From NCBI GenBank assembly GCA_016935765.1, contig JAFGQG010000037.1, positions 16,350 to 80,349 of the forward strand: a stretch of 64,000 bases of DNA. The letters run 5' to 3'. The notes beneath the pieces are model-generated. The model saw only the letters and a program-made list of their open reading frames with translations. It was not told where the DNA came from and did not search any database. Shown here one piece after another: positions 30,067 through 38,685 of the stretch. This DNA comes from a bacterium. GTDB taxonomy: Bacteria; UBP14; UBA6098; JAFGQG01. The first letter of the stretch is position 1. The number at the start of each line of letters is the position of its first letter. The position numbers were made by a program, and so were the translations under genes.

Positions 30067-30897
30067 ATGTTTGAACTGCCAGAATACACGGTACTTTCCA
30101 GTCAAATTAATGAAACGTTAAAGGGAAAGACCATCCAAAGGGGAAATTTGGGGAATAAACCACATAAATTTGTCTGGTATAACAGGAGTCATGAAGAGTT
30201 CGAGCGCTTGACAAAAGGAAAGAAAGTTGGGAGTTCCCACGTAAGGGGAAGGTGGCTTTTTGTATCTCTTGAGCCAGGTTATGTTCTTGTTCTTGGTGAA
30301 TGTGGTGGCAAAGTATTGCATCATTTACCTGGAACTGAGATGCCCGGCACATATCATTTACTGCTGGTTTTTGAGGATGGTTCATTTTTCACCGTAACTA
30401 CCCAGATGTGGGAGGCGATGGAGCTTTTCGAGCAGGGAGAGGAAAAAGAGAGGCAATTGATCAAGGATATGAGGATGACTCCAATCGAACCGGAATTTTC
30501 ATACGATTATTTTTCCTCTCTCATTGATGAGGTATTAACAGGAAAAAAAAGAAGTGTCAAGGGTTTATTGACCCAGGACCAGCTTATTCCGGGTTTGGGA
30601 AACGCTATTGCTCAGGATATTATGTTCAACGCCGGACTTCATCCCAGGCATAACCTTGCAGAATTGGCGAACGAACAACGCAGGGAATTATACGACGCGA
30701 TTATTGAAACAACAAAAGCAGTAATCGAGAAGGGAGGACGGTACGATGAGTATGATCTATATGGGAATAATGGAGGTTACTCTCGGCTTATGGATAAAAA
30801 AGCTGCAGGAAATCCCTGCCCTGTGTGTGGAGAAATTATAAAGAAGATCCAGTATTTAGGTGGCGCATGCTATTTTTGCCCTAATTGTCAGAAGTAA
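30067..30897 (+). CDS. Divergent Fpg/Nei-family DNA glycosylase
   Basis: A 276-residue protein, the usual family length. The fold signatures are present: an N-terminal FELPEYTVL, the helix-two-turn-helix LLTQDQLIPGLGNAIAQDI with its conserved Asn, and a C-terminal C4 zinc finger (CPVCG ... CPNC). Key residues differ from classical Fpg. Position 2 is Phe instead of the nucleophilic Pro, the Lys of the RxGK loop is Arg (RGRW), and the zinc-finger Arg is missing (YLGGACYF). Similar MxELPE proteins exist in other bacteria, so this is a subfamily rather than damage. Lyase chemistry by Pro2 is impossible as written. GAGGA precedes the ATG, and the gene starts 12 bases after the secreted-protein gene. 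Confidence 0.85.
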   Translation: MFELPEYTVLSSQINETLKGKTIQRGNLGNKPHKFVWYNRSHEEFERLTKGKKVGSSHVRGRWLFVSLEPGYVLVLGECGGKVLHHLPGTEMPGTYHLLLVFEDGSFFTVTTQMWEAMELFEQGEEKERQLIKDMRMTPIEPEFSYDYFSSLIDEVLTGKKRSVKGLLTQDQLIPGLGNAIAQDIMFNAGLHPRHNLAELANEQRRELYDAIIETTKAVIEKGGRYDEYDLYGNNGGYSRLMDKKAAGNPCPVCGEIIKKIQYLGGACYFCPNCQK

Positions 30898-31016
30898 AGG
30901 GGAAATGGTTGATTAATGAATTACGTTTTAAAACTAAAAACTCAAAACTGGATCAGGATATTCAACAATGAAGTTTTGTATTTTACTTATTAACTTGTTT
31001 TACCTGGAATCATAAA

Positions 31017-31874
31017 TTGAAGAAAAAAGTGCTGCTAGTACTAAAAATAGTCGTCTTTGCTATCATCGGTTTGTACCTTGTTGTCATCCTTTATTTCAGC
31101 ATAAACCAGGCGCGGTTCATATACATTCCCTACCGCGAGATGACCGGCACACCCGCGGATTTTGGTCTCTATTTCGAGGAAGTGAACCTGGAAACGGAGG
31201 ATAGTATCGAACTCTCTGCCTGGTTCATACCTGCTGAGAATTCACGGGGAACCGTTCTCTTCTGCCATGGTAACGCTGGCAACATTTCCCACCGTTCGGA
31301 GACCATAAGGATAATTAATGAGCTTGGGCTATCCCTTCTCATTTTTGATTACAGGGGATACGGTGAGAGTGAGGGCAAACCGTTAGAGAATGGATTATAT
31401 CTCGATGCAGAAGCAGCCTGGGATTATCTTCTCAATGAGCGTGGTAACGACCCTTCGGAGATAATCCTATGGGGGCGTTCGCTTGGGGGTTCGGTCGCCG
31501 CATGGCTGGCTAACGAGCGAAAATCCGGTGTACTGATTCTCGAATCATCATTCACCTCCGTGCCTGATCTCGCGTCAGAACTTTACCCGTTCCTGCCAGT
31601 GAAATTACTCGCAAGGTTCAGGCATAATACCAGGGAATATGTGAAAGATGCGCAATGCCCTGTATTAGTAATACACTCCAAAGATGACGATATTATTCCA
31701 TTCCACCACGGACGCGAGTTATATGAAGCAGCTAACGAACCCAAGGAATTCCTGCAGATCTCAGGTGATCACAACAGCGGTTTTGCACAGGATCAAGATA
31801 TATATCAACAAGCAATCAATAAGTTTATAAATAAGTATTTTAAAATAAATCCAAATGAGAATGGAGGGAAATAA
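31017..31874 (+). CDS. Membrane-anchored alpha/beta hydrolase (Bem46/ABHD-like)
   Basis: A 285-residue protein with one N-terminal transmembrane segment (residues 4-28). The catalytic domain shows the oxyanion block FCHGNAGN (about 83-89), the nucleophile motif GRSLGG with Ser 155, HSKDDDIIP carrying the acid Asp, and GDHNSGF carrying the His. This is the Bem46/ABHD13 pattern; the substrate is unknown, probably an ester or thioester at the membrane. The start is TTG without a strong ribosome site. Its TAA overlaps the ATG of the glutaredoxin gene by one base, so the two are translationally coupled. Confidence 0.8.
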   Translation: MKKKVLLVLKIVVFAIIGLYLVVILYFSINQARFIYIPYREMTGTPADFGLYFEEVNLETEDSIELSAWFIPAENSRGTVLFCHGNAGNISHRSETIRIINELGLSLLIFDYRGYGESEGKPLENGLYLDAEAAWDYLLNERGNDPSEIILWGRSLGGSVAAWLANERKSGVLILESSFTSVPDLASELYPFLPVKLLARFRHNTREYVKDAQCPVLVIHSKDDDIIPFHHGRELYEAANEPKEFLQISGDHNSGFAQDQDIYQQAINKFINKYFKINPNENGGK

Positions 31875-32152
31875 TGCCTGTTAAAAATGTTCCGGGTGAC
31901 AAGAAAGCCAAGATCATGCTTTACGCGCTAAGCACATGCGGCTGGTGCAGAAAAGTTAAAACGCTGTTGAATGAGCTGGGTATTCAGTACGACTATATCG
32001 ATGTCGATCTAACTGAAGGCGATGAACGTGAAACCGTCGTTGCTGAATTAACGAGGGTGAATCCCAGAAGGTCATTTCCAACAATTGTAATTGACGATGG
32101 TGAAGTGATAGTGGGCTTCGACAAGGATAGGATCCTTGAAATCGTAGGGTAA
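31874..32152 (+). CDS. Glutaredoxin-like thiol protein
   Basis: A 92-residue thioredoxin-fold protein with the redox motif TCGWC, the DYIDVDLTEGDERE segment and RRSFPTIVID, which supplies the cis-Pro after Phe and the GF..DRI tail. GGAGGG lies before the ATG, which overlaps the upstream stop. A ferredoxin-thioredoxin-reductase-type gene follows 53 bases later, so this small thiol protein is a likely electron acceptor of that enzyme (inference from proximity and from similar pairs in methanogens and anaerobes). Confidence 0.85.
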   Translation: MPVKNVPGDKKAKIMLYALSTCGWCRKVKTLLNELGIQYDYIDVDLTEGDERETVVAELTRVNPRRSFPTIVIDDGEVIVGFDKDRILEIVG

Positions 32153-32159
32153 ATAATAA

Positions 32160-32188
32160 TTGACAAAATTAGCAAATCATGATATAAT
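32160..32188 (+). promoter_or_regulatory. Consensus sigma70 promoter
   Basis: TTGACA, a 17-base spacer and TATAAT, all consensus. The -10 box ends 17 bases before the ATG at 32206, so the transcript would start near or inside the GGAGG ribosome site (32193-32197). Confidence 0.75.
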
Positions 32189-32205
32189 ATTTGGAGGTTA
32201 TAATA

Positions 32206-32706
32206 ATGGACGAAGAAAAAATTACCGATAGCGAATTAATGGAATTTTACGAACAATTAAAGGAAGATACTGAACAGGGCGGGTATCATTTGAATCCCAA
32301 GGAGGATTTCACGCTTGAGTTGGTTAAGGGTATGCTTGTGAACAAAAAGCGTTATGGTTATCCGGCTTGTCCGTGCCGGCTATCATCCGGGAAAAGGGAT
32401 GAAGACCTGGATATAATCTGCCCCTGTGATTACAGGGATGACGATCTGAACGATTACGGGCAGTGCTACTGCGGGTTATATGTATCGCGGGAGGTAGTTG
32501 AGGGCTTGAAGGATACGGGTTCTATCCCGGAGAGAAGACCGGTTGGCGGTGAGAGTCACAAGGAAAGCAAGCCTGTTAAGGTTGGAGATTTGTCTTATCC
32601 TGTCTGGCGGTGCAAAGTTTGTGGATATTTATGCGCTAACAACAATCCGCCAGGTGTCTGCCCGATCTGTAAAGCGAAAAAAGAGCGGTTCGAGCGGTTT
32701 ATGTAG
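32206..32706 (+). CDS. Ferredoxin-thioredoxin reductase catalytic domain fused to rubredoxin
   Basis: A 166-residue protein from the ATG at 32206, preceded by GGAGG eight bases upstream; a TTG at 32191 is in frame but overlaps that site. The N-terminal half carries CPC-x14-CPC-x12-CYC, the FTR beta-subunit pattern that holds a [4Fe-4S] cluster next to a redox disulphide, with Tyr in place of the plant His. The C-terminal domain is rubredoxin-like (WRCKVCGY ... CPICK). This architecture matches the ferredoxin:disulfide reductase described in Methanosarcina. It would pass electrons from ferredoxin to thiol proteins such as the upstream glutaredoxin. No variable (alpha) subunit gene is near. Confidence 0.85.
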   Translation: MDEEKITDSELMEFYEQLKEDTEQGGYHLNPKEDFTLELVKGMLVNKKRYGYPACPCRLSSGKRDEDLDIICPCDYRDDDLNDYGQCYCGLYVSREVVEGLKDTGSIPERRPVGGESHKESKPVKVGDLSYPVWRCKVCGYLCANNNPPGVCPICKAKKERFERFM

Positions 32707-32753
32707 AACTAGTTACTTTCATAGTAATATAGGTTTGAAAGGAAAGTGTTTAT

Positions 32754-33224
32754 ATGAAATTAAGAACGAATCTGTTCGATCTATGGGTTTATCATAAAGA
32801 GGATGGAATTCCCAAATACCTGTTATTTCATACTTCACAGGAGAAAGCGGATAAGTGGTTTCGCGGAGGGAGATTCTGGCAGATACCCGGCGAGTTCGTG
32901 GGTGATGATGAGGAGGTAATAGATGCTATAAAGAGGTGTCTGAAAGACCTTAATTTGGATTATAAAAGCATCTGGGCGGCGGAACATACATATATCGTTT
33001 ACAATTCACGAAGAAAAAACATGGAAATAATCCCGGTATTCGCTGCGGAAGTGATAAAAAATGAAGATGTTCCGATAACCTGGGAGCATTCGGAGTGGGG
33101 CTGGTTTACAGCGGAAGAAGCTTTGAAACGTATAAAATTCAGGGGTTTGATAGAAGGTCTTCGCTGGGCAAGGGAATTCATATCGGAGAACAGCTCACCT
33201 TTAATGGAACTCAGGTTAGATTGA
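32754..33224 (+). CDS. Nudix-fold protein with degenerate Nudix box
   Basis: A 156-residue protein with the overall Nudix layout: strand-rich N-terminus (KYLLFHTSQEK), IPGEFVGDDEE, then a helix, AAEHTYIVYN, and a typical ending EWGWFTAEEALKRIKF with a WAREFI helix. The Nudix box should read REx2EExGU, but the helix here is DAIKRCLKDLNLD and lacks the paired metal-binding glutamates. It is therefore either catalytically dead, uses other ligands, or acts as a binder. The gene follows the FTR-rubredoxin gene by 47 bases and may share its transcript. GGAAAG is the only ribosome-site-like match. Confidence 0.65.
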   Translation: MKLRTNLFDLWVYHKEDGIPKYLLFHTSQEKADKWFRGGRFWQIPGEFVGDDEEVIDAIKRCLKDLNLDYKSIWAAEHTYIVYNSRRKNMEIIPVFAAEVIKNEDVPITWEHSEWGWFTAEEALKRIKFRGLIEGLRWAREFISENSSPLMELRLD

Positions 33225-33262
33225 TAAACCAAATTAAATAAATAAACACTTTAAAAAAGCTT

Positions 33263-33291
33263 TTGACAAATTATGGGCTTGTAATTATTTA
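33263..33291 (+). promoter_or_regulatory. Candidate promoter
   Basis: TTGACA, a 17-base spacer and TATTTA, about 100 bases before the gene at 33392. Confidence 0.4.
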
Positions 33292-33391
33292 TGCTAATTA
33301 TTGAAATGACTATTACCAAGACATGTTTGTTGTTTGTAAGAATTCATATTCGATTGATGAGTTTACAACAAAAAATAGAAGGAGGTTAAGT

Positions 33392-33688
33392 ATGTATGCA
33401 CTATTAACTACGTTCACCCTGGGTCCTGGTAAAGAGGAGTTGGGAGACAAGTTGGGCGCGCAGTTTTCTGCTATTCTTAAGAATCAGAAGGGATTCAAAA
33501 AGCTGACAATGTTCCGTGATGATGCCACTGGTGAATGTGGAGGATTTAGCCTGTGGGAATCAAGGGAGGATGCGGAAGCTGCTATGGCAAACACCGGCAA
33601 TGAGTTGAAGGAATCCTTGACTGGGGTGGTCACTGGTCCACCTAAACGGGGCGTGTATGATATATGGGATGTGTTTGAAGTAGAATAA
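33392..33688 (+). CDS. Small ABM-like (ferredoxin-fold) domain protein
   Basis: A 98-residue protein. The chosen ATG at 33392 has GGAGG six bases upstream; the frame is open further up but without a ribosome site. The pattern MYALLTTFTLGPGKEELGDKL, GFKKLTMFRDD, GGFSLWESREDAEAA is that of the dimeric alpha/beta-barrel ABM family (antibiotic biosynthesis monooxygenase-like). Such proteins include small oxygenases and haem- or quinone-handling proteins, so the name does not imply antibiotic synthesis. It is a single-gene unit. Confidence 0.72.
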   Translation: MYALLTTFTLGPGKEELGDKLGAQFSAILKNQKGFKKLTMFRDDATGECGGFSLWESREDAEAAMANTGNELKESLTGVVTGPPKRGVYDIWDVFEVE

Positions 33689-33728
33689 TCTTAAGTTCGA
33701 AGAACGCTGCTATACTATTATTCTTGAC

Positions 33729-33791
33729 TATTATGTCACAAGACTGGGTTACAAAGACAACCCGGTGGTGGATGAACAGGCGATGAAATAA
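33729..33791 (+). pseudogene. C-terminal relic of a GVYG-family gene
   Basis: About 20 codons read YYVTRLGYKDNPVV-DEQAMK followed by TAA. They align with the end of the paralogue at 37691 (VYATRLGYKDHPVVVDKQAMR), with one codon deleted. The DNA near the stop is almost identical to 37661-37691. No start or upstream frame remains. Confidence 0.75.
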
Positions 33792-33920
33792 ATAGCATAA
33801 TTGTACTATTAAACAGTAAGAAAATCGTTAATAATTGAAGTGCTAATTGAAAATTATTGCTATTTTGAGTACATTAGCTATAATCTGGTTAATAAAAAAA
33901 ATTAACCGATTGGAGTTTTA

Positions 33921-36671
33921 ATGTATAGTAAAAAAGCGTTCTTAGGATTTATAATTATTACTTTTCTTTCCTTAATTATACTGATTACCTGTTCAAAAGA
34001 CGATAATCCGCAAGGTCCTTCAAACAATGATGGGCAATTCGTTTATTCACAAGATTTAATCCTGCCTGAGGATGATTCCACTCTTGTTTCAGTTGAAGTG
34101 AGCACTGGCGAGGTAGTATTTAATTTCAGTCAACCGCCGGACACTTTAGATTATATCGAGGGTAAAATTCTGGTAGGAACCGAGGACGGGGGTTATCTCA
34201 GGAAAGTAGTGGGAGATCCTGTTTATGATGGCAATACGGTGACCTGCGCAACTAGTAATGCAGCGCTATCGGAGGCTATAACCCAGGGATCATTTTCCTA
34301 TTCTGCTACACTGGAACCCATCATGGGTCGTCAACGGGGGATAAGTGTGGACACGACGATACGGGAGGAAGGTCAGCCACCTTACCACTTGAGGGCTACT
34401 TCTCCCCCACCCCGGATATCTCAGAGAAAGGGAGTTACCGACTTCGATTATACCGATATCGAAATTACATTCACGGTAGCTGAATACAATGCTATAACCA
34501 TCGGGATAGACACGCTTCGTTTCAGTTTCGAAAGCGGATTAAATCTTTACACAGTAATTAATATAGCTTTCATAGATACTTTCATCATGTACTTAGAGCA
34601 GTCGGTGGAGGTTCGGTTCATCGGTGTTGAGTTTGAATTCGACCAGAGTATTCCATTGGGTTCAAAGGAGATAGAGCTCTTCTCCGTTGATTTTGCTCCC
34701 CTCACTTTTTTTGCGGGGGTGATCCCTGTGCTGCTTTTCCCTTCCCTGGATCTAAGCATTTCAGCGGAAGCAGCTCTACACCTTTCCTCAGTAGCCACAC
34801 TACAGAACGAAGCCCGGGTGAGCGCTTCTTATACTGCCGGCGCCGGATGGACCGAAGGATGGGATGTAATCTACTCGAAGTCCCTGGAAGGCGAAGGAAG
34901 CCTGGAATCCGCTGCCACCCGGCAGATCACCGGTGAACTTACAGAAGGCATATCCTTTGAATTTGGTTTCATGTTCTATGATATAACCGGACCTGAAATT
35001 TACATCAATCCTTACCTGTACCAGGAAGTATCCTTTCCTCCGTTAGGGGTCGATATAGGCGCAGGGGTTGAAGGTGGAGTGAACTATGTTGTGGAATTTC
35101 TCTCGTATGAACTGTACAGTTTCAATTATCCCCTTGTCGATTACCGGTATTCTTTCTATAGCTGGGAGCAGAGCATACCACCTCCCCCCGAGCTTCGTTT
35201 CCCTGAACCAGGTACTACCTTCGTCGATCCGAATTTTTCGTTCCATTGGTGGGAAGTCTATGATGCCGATGAATATACTATTCAGGTTGCTTCGGACTCT
35301 TATTTTATCGATATTGAATATGAAACGGATACGGATTCCAACGAGGTTACCTGTGACGAAAGTCTGGAAGATGGTATCTACTATTGGAGAGTAAAAGTTG
35401 CTAATAACAGCGGATATTATAGCGACTGGTCGAACTGCTGGGTTTTCGCGGTTGGAGAAGATACTCCACCCGATGTTCCCGAGCTTGAATATCCTGATGA
35501 TAGCACTATCGTGCGGAGTGGAATGCCGATATTCTCATGGTCGAGATCTCCTGGCGCTGACCGTTATCAATTCCAGATATCAAAAACCGAAAGGTTCACC
35601 TCCACTGTAATGGACACCATGGTCATTGTAACCTATTGTGAACCCTCACTTCTCAGTACCGATTTCTATTACTGGAGAGTGCGAGCATTCTCACCCGAGG
35701 GAATATATTCCCAGTGGTCCGAAGTTTGGACGTTCAGCACTTTCCAGGTCGTGGTTGAGACGGAGGGGCGCTGCGAGGTCAGCGGCCAGCCTCTTCAGAT
35801 AATCATAGACGATGATATTGCCTATCTCCTGAGTGCCTACTACCTTGACGTTATCGACATCTCGGATCCGGAATATCCCGCAGTAATAAATACTTACGAT
35901 ATTCCGGGACGAGCAAGTTCCATGTCGCTTTATGAGGACTATATCTATATGACCGCATCTGATAGCGGGTTGATTATATTGGACGTCAATGATCCTTCAG
36001 TTATTGCTCGGGTGGGAGGAGATCCGGATTTCAGCGGCTATGTTATCGAGCTCGATTACCCTTATGCATATATACTTACCAACGTGGGAACGAAAGTGGT
36101 CGATGTTTTTGATGTTGAATACCCATATTTAACAGGCGAGATTGAGGACCTGGATAATGGAGAAAAAGACCTGAAATTAAACGGAGAATACGCCTTTATA
36201 ACTTATGAATCCGGAGGTTTCAACGCTTATGATATCTCTAATCCTGAGTCCCCTGCCTACGTGAACTCGCTCTTGAATTATGCCGATGAAATATCACTTC
36301 AGGGAGACCTGGGCTTCGTATCCGAACACATCGGCACAGAAGTTTTCGTGGTGGATATCTCCGATCCAGCTACCTGGTCCGGAATGTGGGGAGGTGTAAT
36401 GTCTCACTTCGAATCATATTACCGTATTACCGACCTGGTTTCAAACGATACTTATTTCTTTGTGGGGCATAATACTACAGGGAGCAGTGAAGTTGACGAT
36501 GGTCTCGAGGTCATCGAGATAGTCAACTATAGCGATCCGGAGGAGCCCTCCCGGAGTGCTTTTATCGCCGCGACTGGATACCATGATGGTGTGCGTTGCC
36601 TTGCAGTGTGTGGAAATTACCTCTATTCGGGGACTGTTACGAGCGATCTTGTTATCTACCATTTTGAATGA
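33921..36671 (+). CDS. Lipoprotein with fibronectin-like and LVIVD propeller repeats
   Basis: A 916-residue protein with a lipobox (LIITFLSLIILITC, lipidated Cys at about residue 24) followed by an acidic linker. A beta-rich middle domain comes next, then two fibronectin-III-like domains (about 425-515 and 520-610, each with an F.W and YYWRV pattern). The C-terminal part has LVIVD-type repeats (YYLDVIDISDPEYP, GLIILDVNDPS, GFNAYDISNPESP, VFVVDISDPATW) forming a predicted beta-propeller. It is probably a surface lipoprotein for binding. It lies between two fragments of the GVYG family (33729-33791 and 36681-37691), an unusual position. Confidence 0.8.
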   Translation: MYSKKAFLGFIIITFLSLIILITCSKDDNPQGPSNNDGQFVYSQDLILPEDDSTLVSVEVSTGEVVFNFSQPPDTLDYIEGKILVGTEDGGYLRKVVGDPVYDGNTVTCATSNAALSEAITQGSFSYSATLEPIMGRQRGISVDTTIREEGQPPYHLRATSPPPRISQRKGVTDFDYTDIEITFTVAEYNAITIGIDTLRFSFESGLNLYTVINIAFIDTFIMYLEQSVEVRFIGVEFEFDQSIPLGSKEIELFSVDFAPLTFFAGVIPVLLFPSLDLSISAEAALHLSSVATLQNEARVSASYTAGAGWTEGWDVIYSKSLEGEGSLESAATRQITGELTEGISFEFGFMFYDITGPEIYINPYLYQEVSFPPLGVDIGAGVEGGVNYVVEFLSYELYSFNYPLVDYRYSFYSWEQSIPPPPELRFPEPGTTFVDPNFSFHWWEVYDADEYTIQVASDSYFIDIEYETDTDSNEVTCDESLEDGIYYWRVKVANNSGYYSDWSNCWVFAVGEDTPPDVPELEYPDDSTIVRSGMPIFSWSRSPGADRYQFQISKTERFTSTVMDTMVIVTYCEPSLLSTDFYYWRVRAFSPEGIYSQWSEVWTFSTFQVVVETEGRCEVSGQPLQIIIDDDIAYLLSAYYLDVIDISDPEYPAVINTYDIPGRASSMSLYEDYIYMTASDSGLIILDVNDPSVIARVGGDPDFSGYVIELDYPYAYILTNVGTKVVDVFDVEYPYLTGEIEDLDNGEKDLKLNGEYAFITYESGGFNAYDISNPESPAYVNSLLNYADEISLQGDLGFVSEHIGTEVFVVDISDPATWSGMWGGVMSHFESYYRITDLVSNDTYFFVGHNTTGSSEVDDGLEVIEIVNYSDPEEPSRSAFIAATGYHDGVRCLAVCGNYLYSGTVTSDLVIYHFE

Positions 36672-36680
36672 AAATAATTG

Positions 36681-37691
36681 GATTATGCTGCAGGGATAAA
36701 AGGGATTGCTTTTTCACTAACTGGTTCTTCCGCTGATGGCGTACTTGGTATTGCGCAAGGCAATGGTACCTATGCCAATGGAGTTCAGGGTAAAGTAAAT
36801 GGTAGAGGAAAAAATTAAGGAGTTTTTGGATCAACAACATGTATGCATGATAGCTGTGCTGGCGTTTTTGGGCAAGATGGCGCAGGAGAGGACTATACTA
36901 CATTTGGCGTCTATGGCTTGAGCACATCTGAAGGATCAGATGCTGCTGGTGTTTTCGGAAGAGCAACAGGACATGGTCTCTCATTCGGAGTAGTTGGTGA
37001 AACCAAATCTACGATCAGCCAATCAAGCGGTGTCAAAGGGATATCTTCAGCGGATTTAGGAGTGACTTACGGTGTGATGGGTAAGACCAATTCCTTCAGT
37101 TCACACGCTGCTGGTGGTGGTCAACTTCAGCTTAACAATGCTGCCGGCGCTGCAAATTTCCAGGTGGACATTAATGCAACTGCGGCTGATCTGCTATTAG
37201 GTGGCGCTGGAGTCGGTGGTATCTTGAAGATCGAAGACTCTGATGGGTTTACACAAGCAGAAATATCAGCAACTGGAGCAACCTTCGTTAATCATGTGAA
37301 TGTGTTAAGTGATCTTAATGTCAGTGGAACCAAAAGCTTCATTGCCCCGCACCCTGAGATGGAAGATAAAAATATTAAGTTTTACTGCGCAGAATCCCCT
37401 GAAGTAATGGTCGAGTACCGCGGTGTTGTGGAACTCACTCACGGCTATGGGGAGACCGGACTCCCTCATGAATTCATCCTGATGTCGGAGCCGGGCACGT
37501 ACTCCGTGATGTGCACTCCCCAGGATTGGGACAACCAGGGCGTCGGTGCAAAGGTTGACGAGAATGGCAATATCATGATAAAAGAATTGAACAGCGGCGA
37601 AGGGAATTTTAAAGTCGCATATACCGTTTATGCCACAAGGCTCGGCTACAAGGACCACCCGGTGGTGGTGGATAAGCAGGCGATGAGGTAA
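36681..37691 (+). pseudogene. GVYG-family gene remnant, truncated and with an internal stop
   Basis: The frame reads GVYG-type repeats from DYAAGIKGIAF at 36681, ten bases after the lipoprotein stop, without a signal peptide or N-terminal domain. TAA at 36816-36818 interrupts GRGKN-stop-GVFG where the repeat expects Tyr. After the ATG at 36843, 282 codons remain open: four to five repeats, a short linker without the Cys cluster, and the complete C-terminal domain (HPEMEDKNIKFYCAESPEV, LPHEFILMSEPGT, GYKDHPVVVDKQ). The 5' part of the parent gene is gone. The C-terminal domain is nearly identical to that of the gene at 1404. Confidence 0.85.
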
Positions 37692-37909
37692 GAGGATTGG
37701 ATGGTTGCCTGCCCTGGTTGATAACGAGGTTTATCTAATAGGGGATGACTGTAAATTTAGAATATAGCACATAATACATAAACACAGTACTGGTGATTAA
37801 ATAACTTATTATTTTGTTATTATTTTTCTTTCCTTTTGATTTTAAGTGATTATTTTAATATAGTTAATAGCTATAAAACTAATTTATAAAATTTGGGAGA
37901 AAAATAAGA

Positions 37910-38122
37910 ATGGTCACTGAAAACCTTCAAAAAGAAATATTAAGGTTAAAAGAAGAAGATAAGATAAAGTTAGTTAAACTAATATTAGAAAGTTTAGATA
38001 AAACAGATATTGAAATCCAAAATGTTTGGGTTAAAGAGTCAGAAAACCGGTACGATGCATATAAAGAGGGGAAGGCAAAACTTGCATCTTATGAAGAAGT
38101 AATGAAAAGGTTAGAACGGTGA
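37910..38122 (+). CDS. Addiction-module antitoxin (stabl_TIGR02574 type)
   Basis: A 70-residue acidic helical protein with the family pattern LQKEILRLKEEDKIKLVKLILESL ... WVKESENRYDAYKEGK ... SYEEVMKRL. Such antitoxins neutralise RelE/ParE-like toxins encoded directly downstream, usually with overlapping codons. Here the TGA overlaps the GTG of the next frame by four bases, as expected, but that frame keeps only the first about 22 residues of a toxin. The antitoxin is intact yet appears to have lost its partner. GGGAG lies 12 bases before the ATG. Confidence 0.8.
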   Translation: MVTENLQKEILRLKEEDKIKLVKLILESLDKTDIEIQNVWVKESENRYDAYKEGKAKLASYEEVMKRLER

Positions 38123-38514
38123 AACTGTACTTCATTTCTCCGGCTGATAAGGAGTTAATAGATGCCTTTAATTTTTATGAAGTAATGGAAAATTTCCCAA
38201 TAGACCCGGATGAACGCGTAATTGAGATATTGGACTCCGTGGGTTCCGACCTCTCGAAGAAGCACCGCGTGGATTTTTATCTTTATTTCCCTTCGATACT
38301 ATCAGCATTTATAGTTGCTTTTCTGCTTGCTGAAATAGGCTTCGAAGTCGATGTTAATCCCTCGGCAGGTAGAAAAACTGAATGGCTTTGCCTGGTCACG
38401 ATAAACATAGTACCCGAAGAGGAAACCCTTCATCAGATTCGTGAACATTTCGAGATTATCACTGAAATGCTGGATGGTAATTATGACGGTTGGGAGACGA
38501 TGGTGATGGATTGA
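38119..38514 (+). CDS. Chimera: ParE/RelE toxin N-terminus fused to RraB domain
   Basis: A 131-residue frame starting at GTG inside the antitoxin stop. Residues 1-22 (KLYFISPADKELIDAFNFYE) match the start of ParE/RelE toxins (P.A..EL..A..YYE). From about residue 23 the protein is an RraB-family domain: FPIDPDERVIEIL, SDLSKKHRVDFYLYFPS, GFEVDVNPS and a final GNYDGWETMV. RraB proteins bind and inhibit RNase E. An ATG at 38185 could start the RraB part alone, but no ribosome site precedes it. The simplest history is a deletion joining the toxin 5' end to an RraB gene in frame. The toxin fold cannot form, so no toxin activity is expected. Confidence 0.75.
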   Translation: MKLYFISPADKELIDAFNFYEVMENFPIDPDERVIEILDSVGSDLSKKHRVDFYLYFPSILSAFIVAFLLAEIGFEVDVNPSAGRKTEWLCLVTINIVPEEETLHQIREHFEIITEMLDGNYDGWETMVMD

Positions 38515-38685
38515 AACACAATTTATAACTACCAAATCACTAAACCTCAGTGTATATAGGAATCACGACTCCTACCTATAATTTAGTCAATCCCATTCTT
38601 TTTTTCAGTTAAATTGAATTATAGAATTAGAAAAAATATGTTATTGACATAAATAATATTATTATTAGTTTAGAATAATAAAGTT

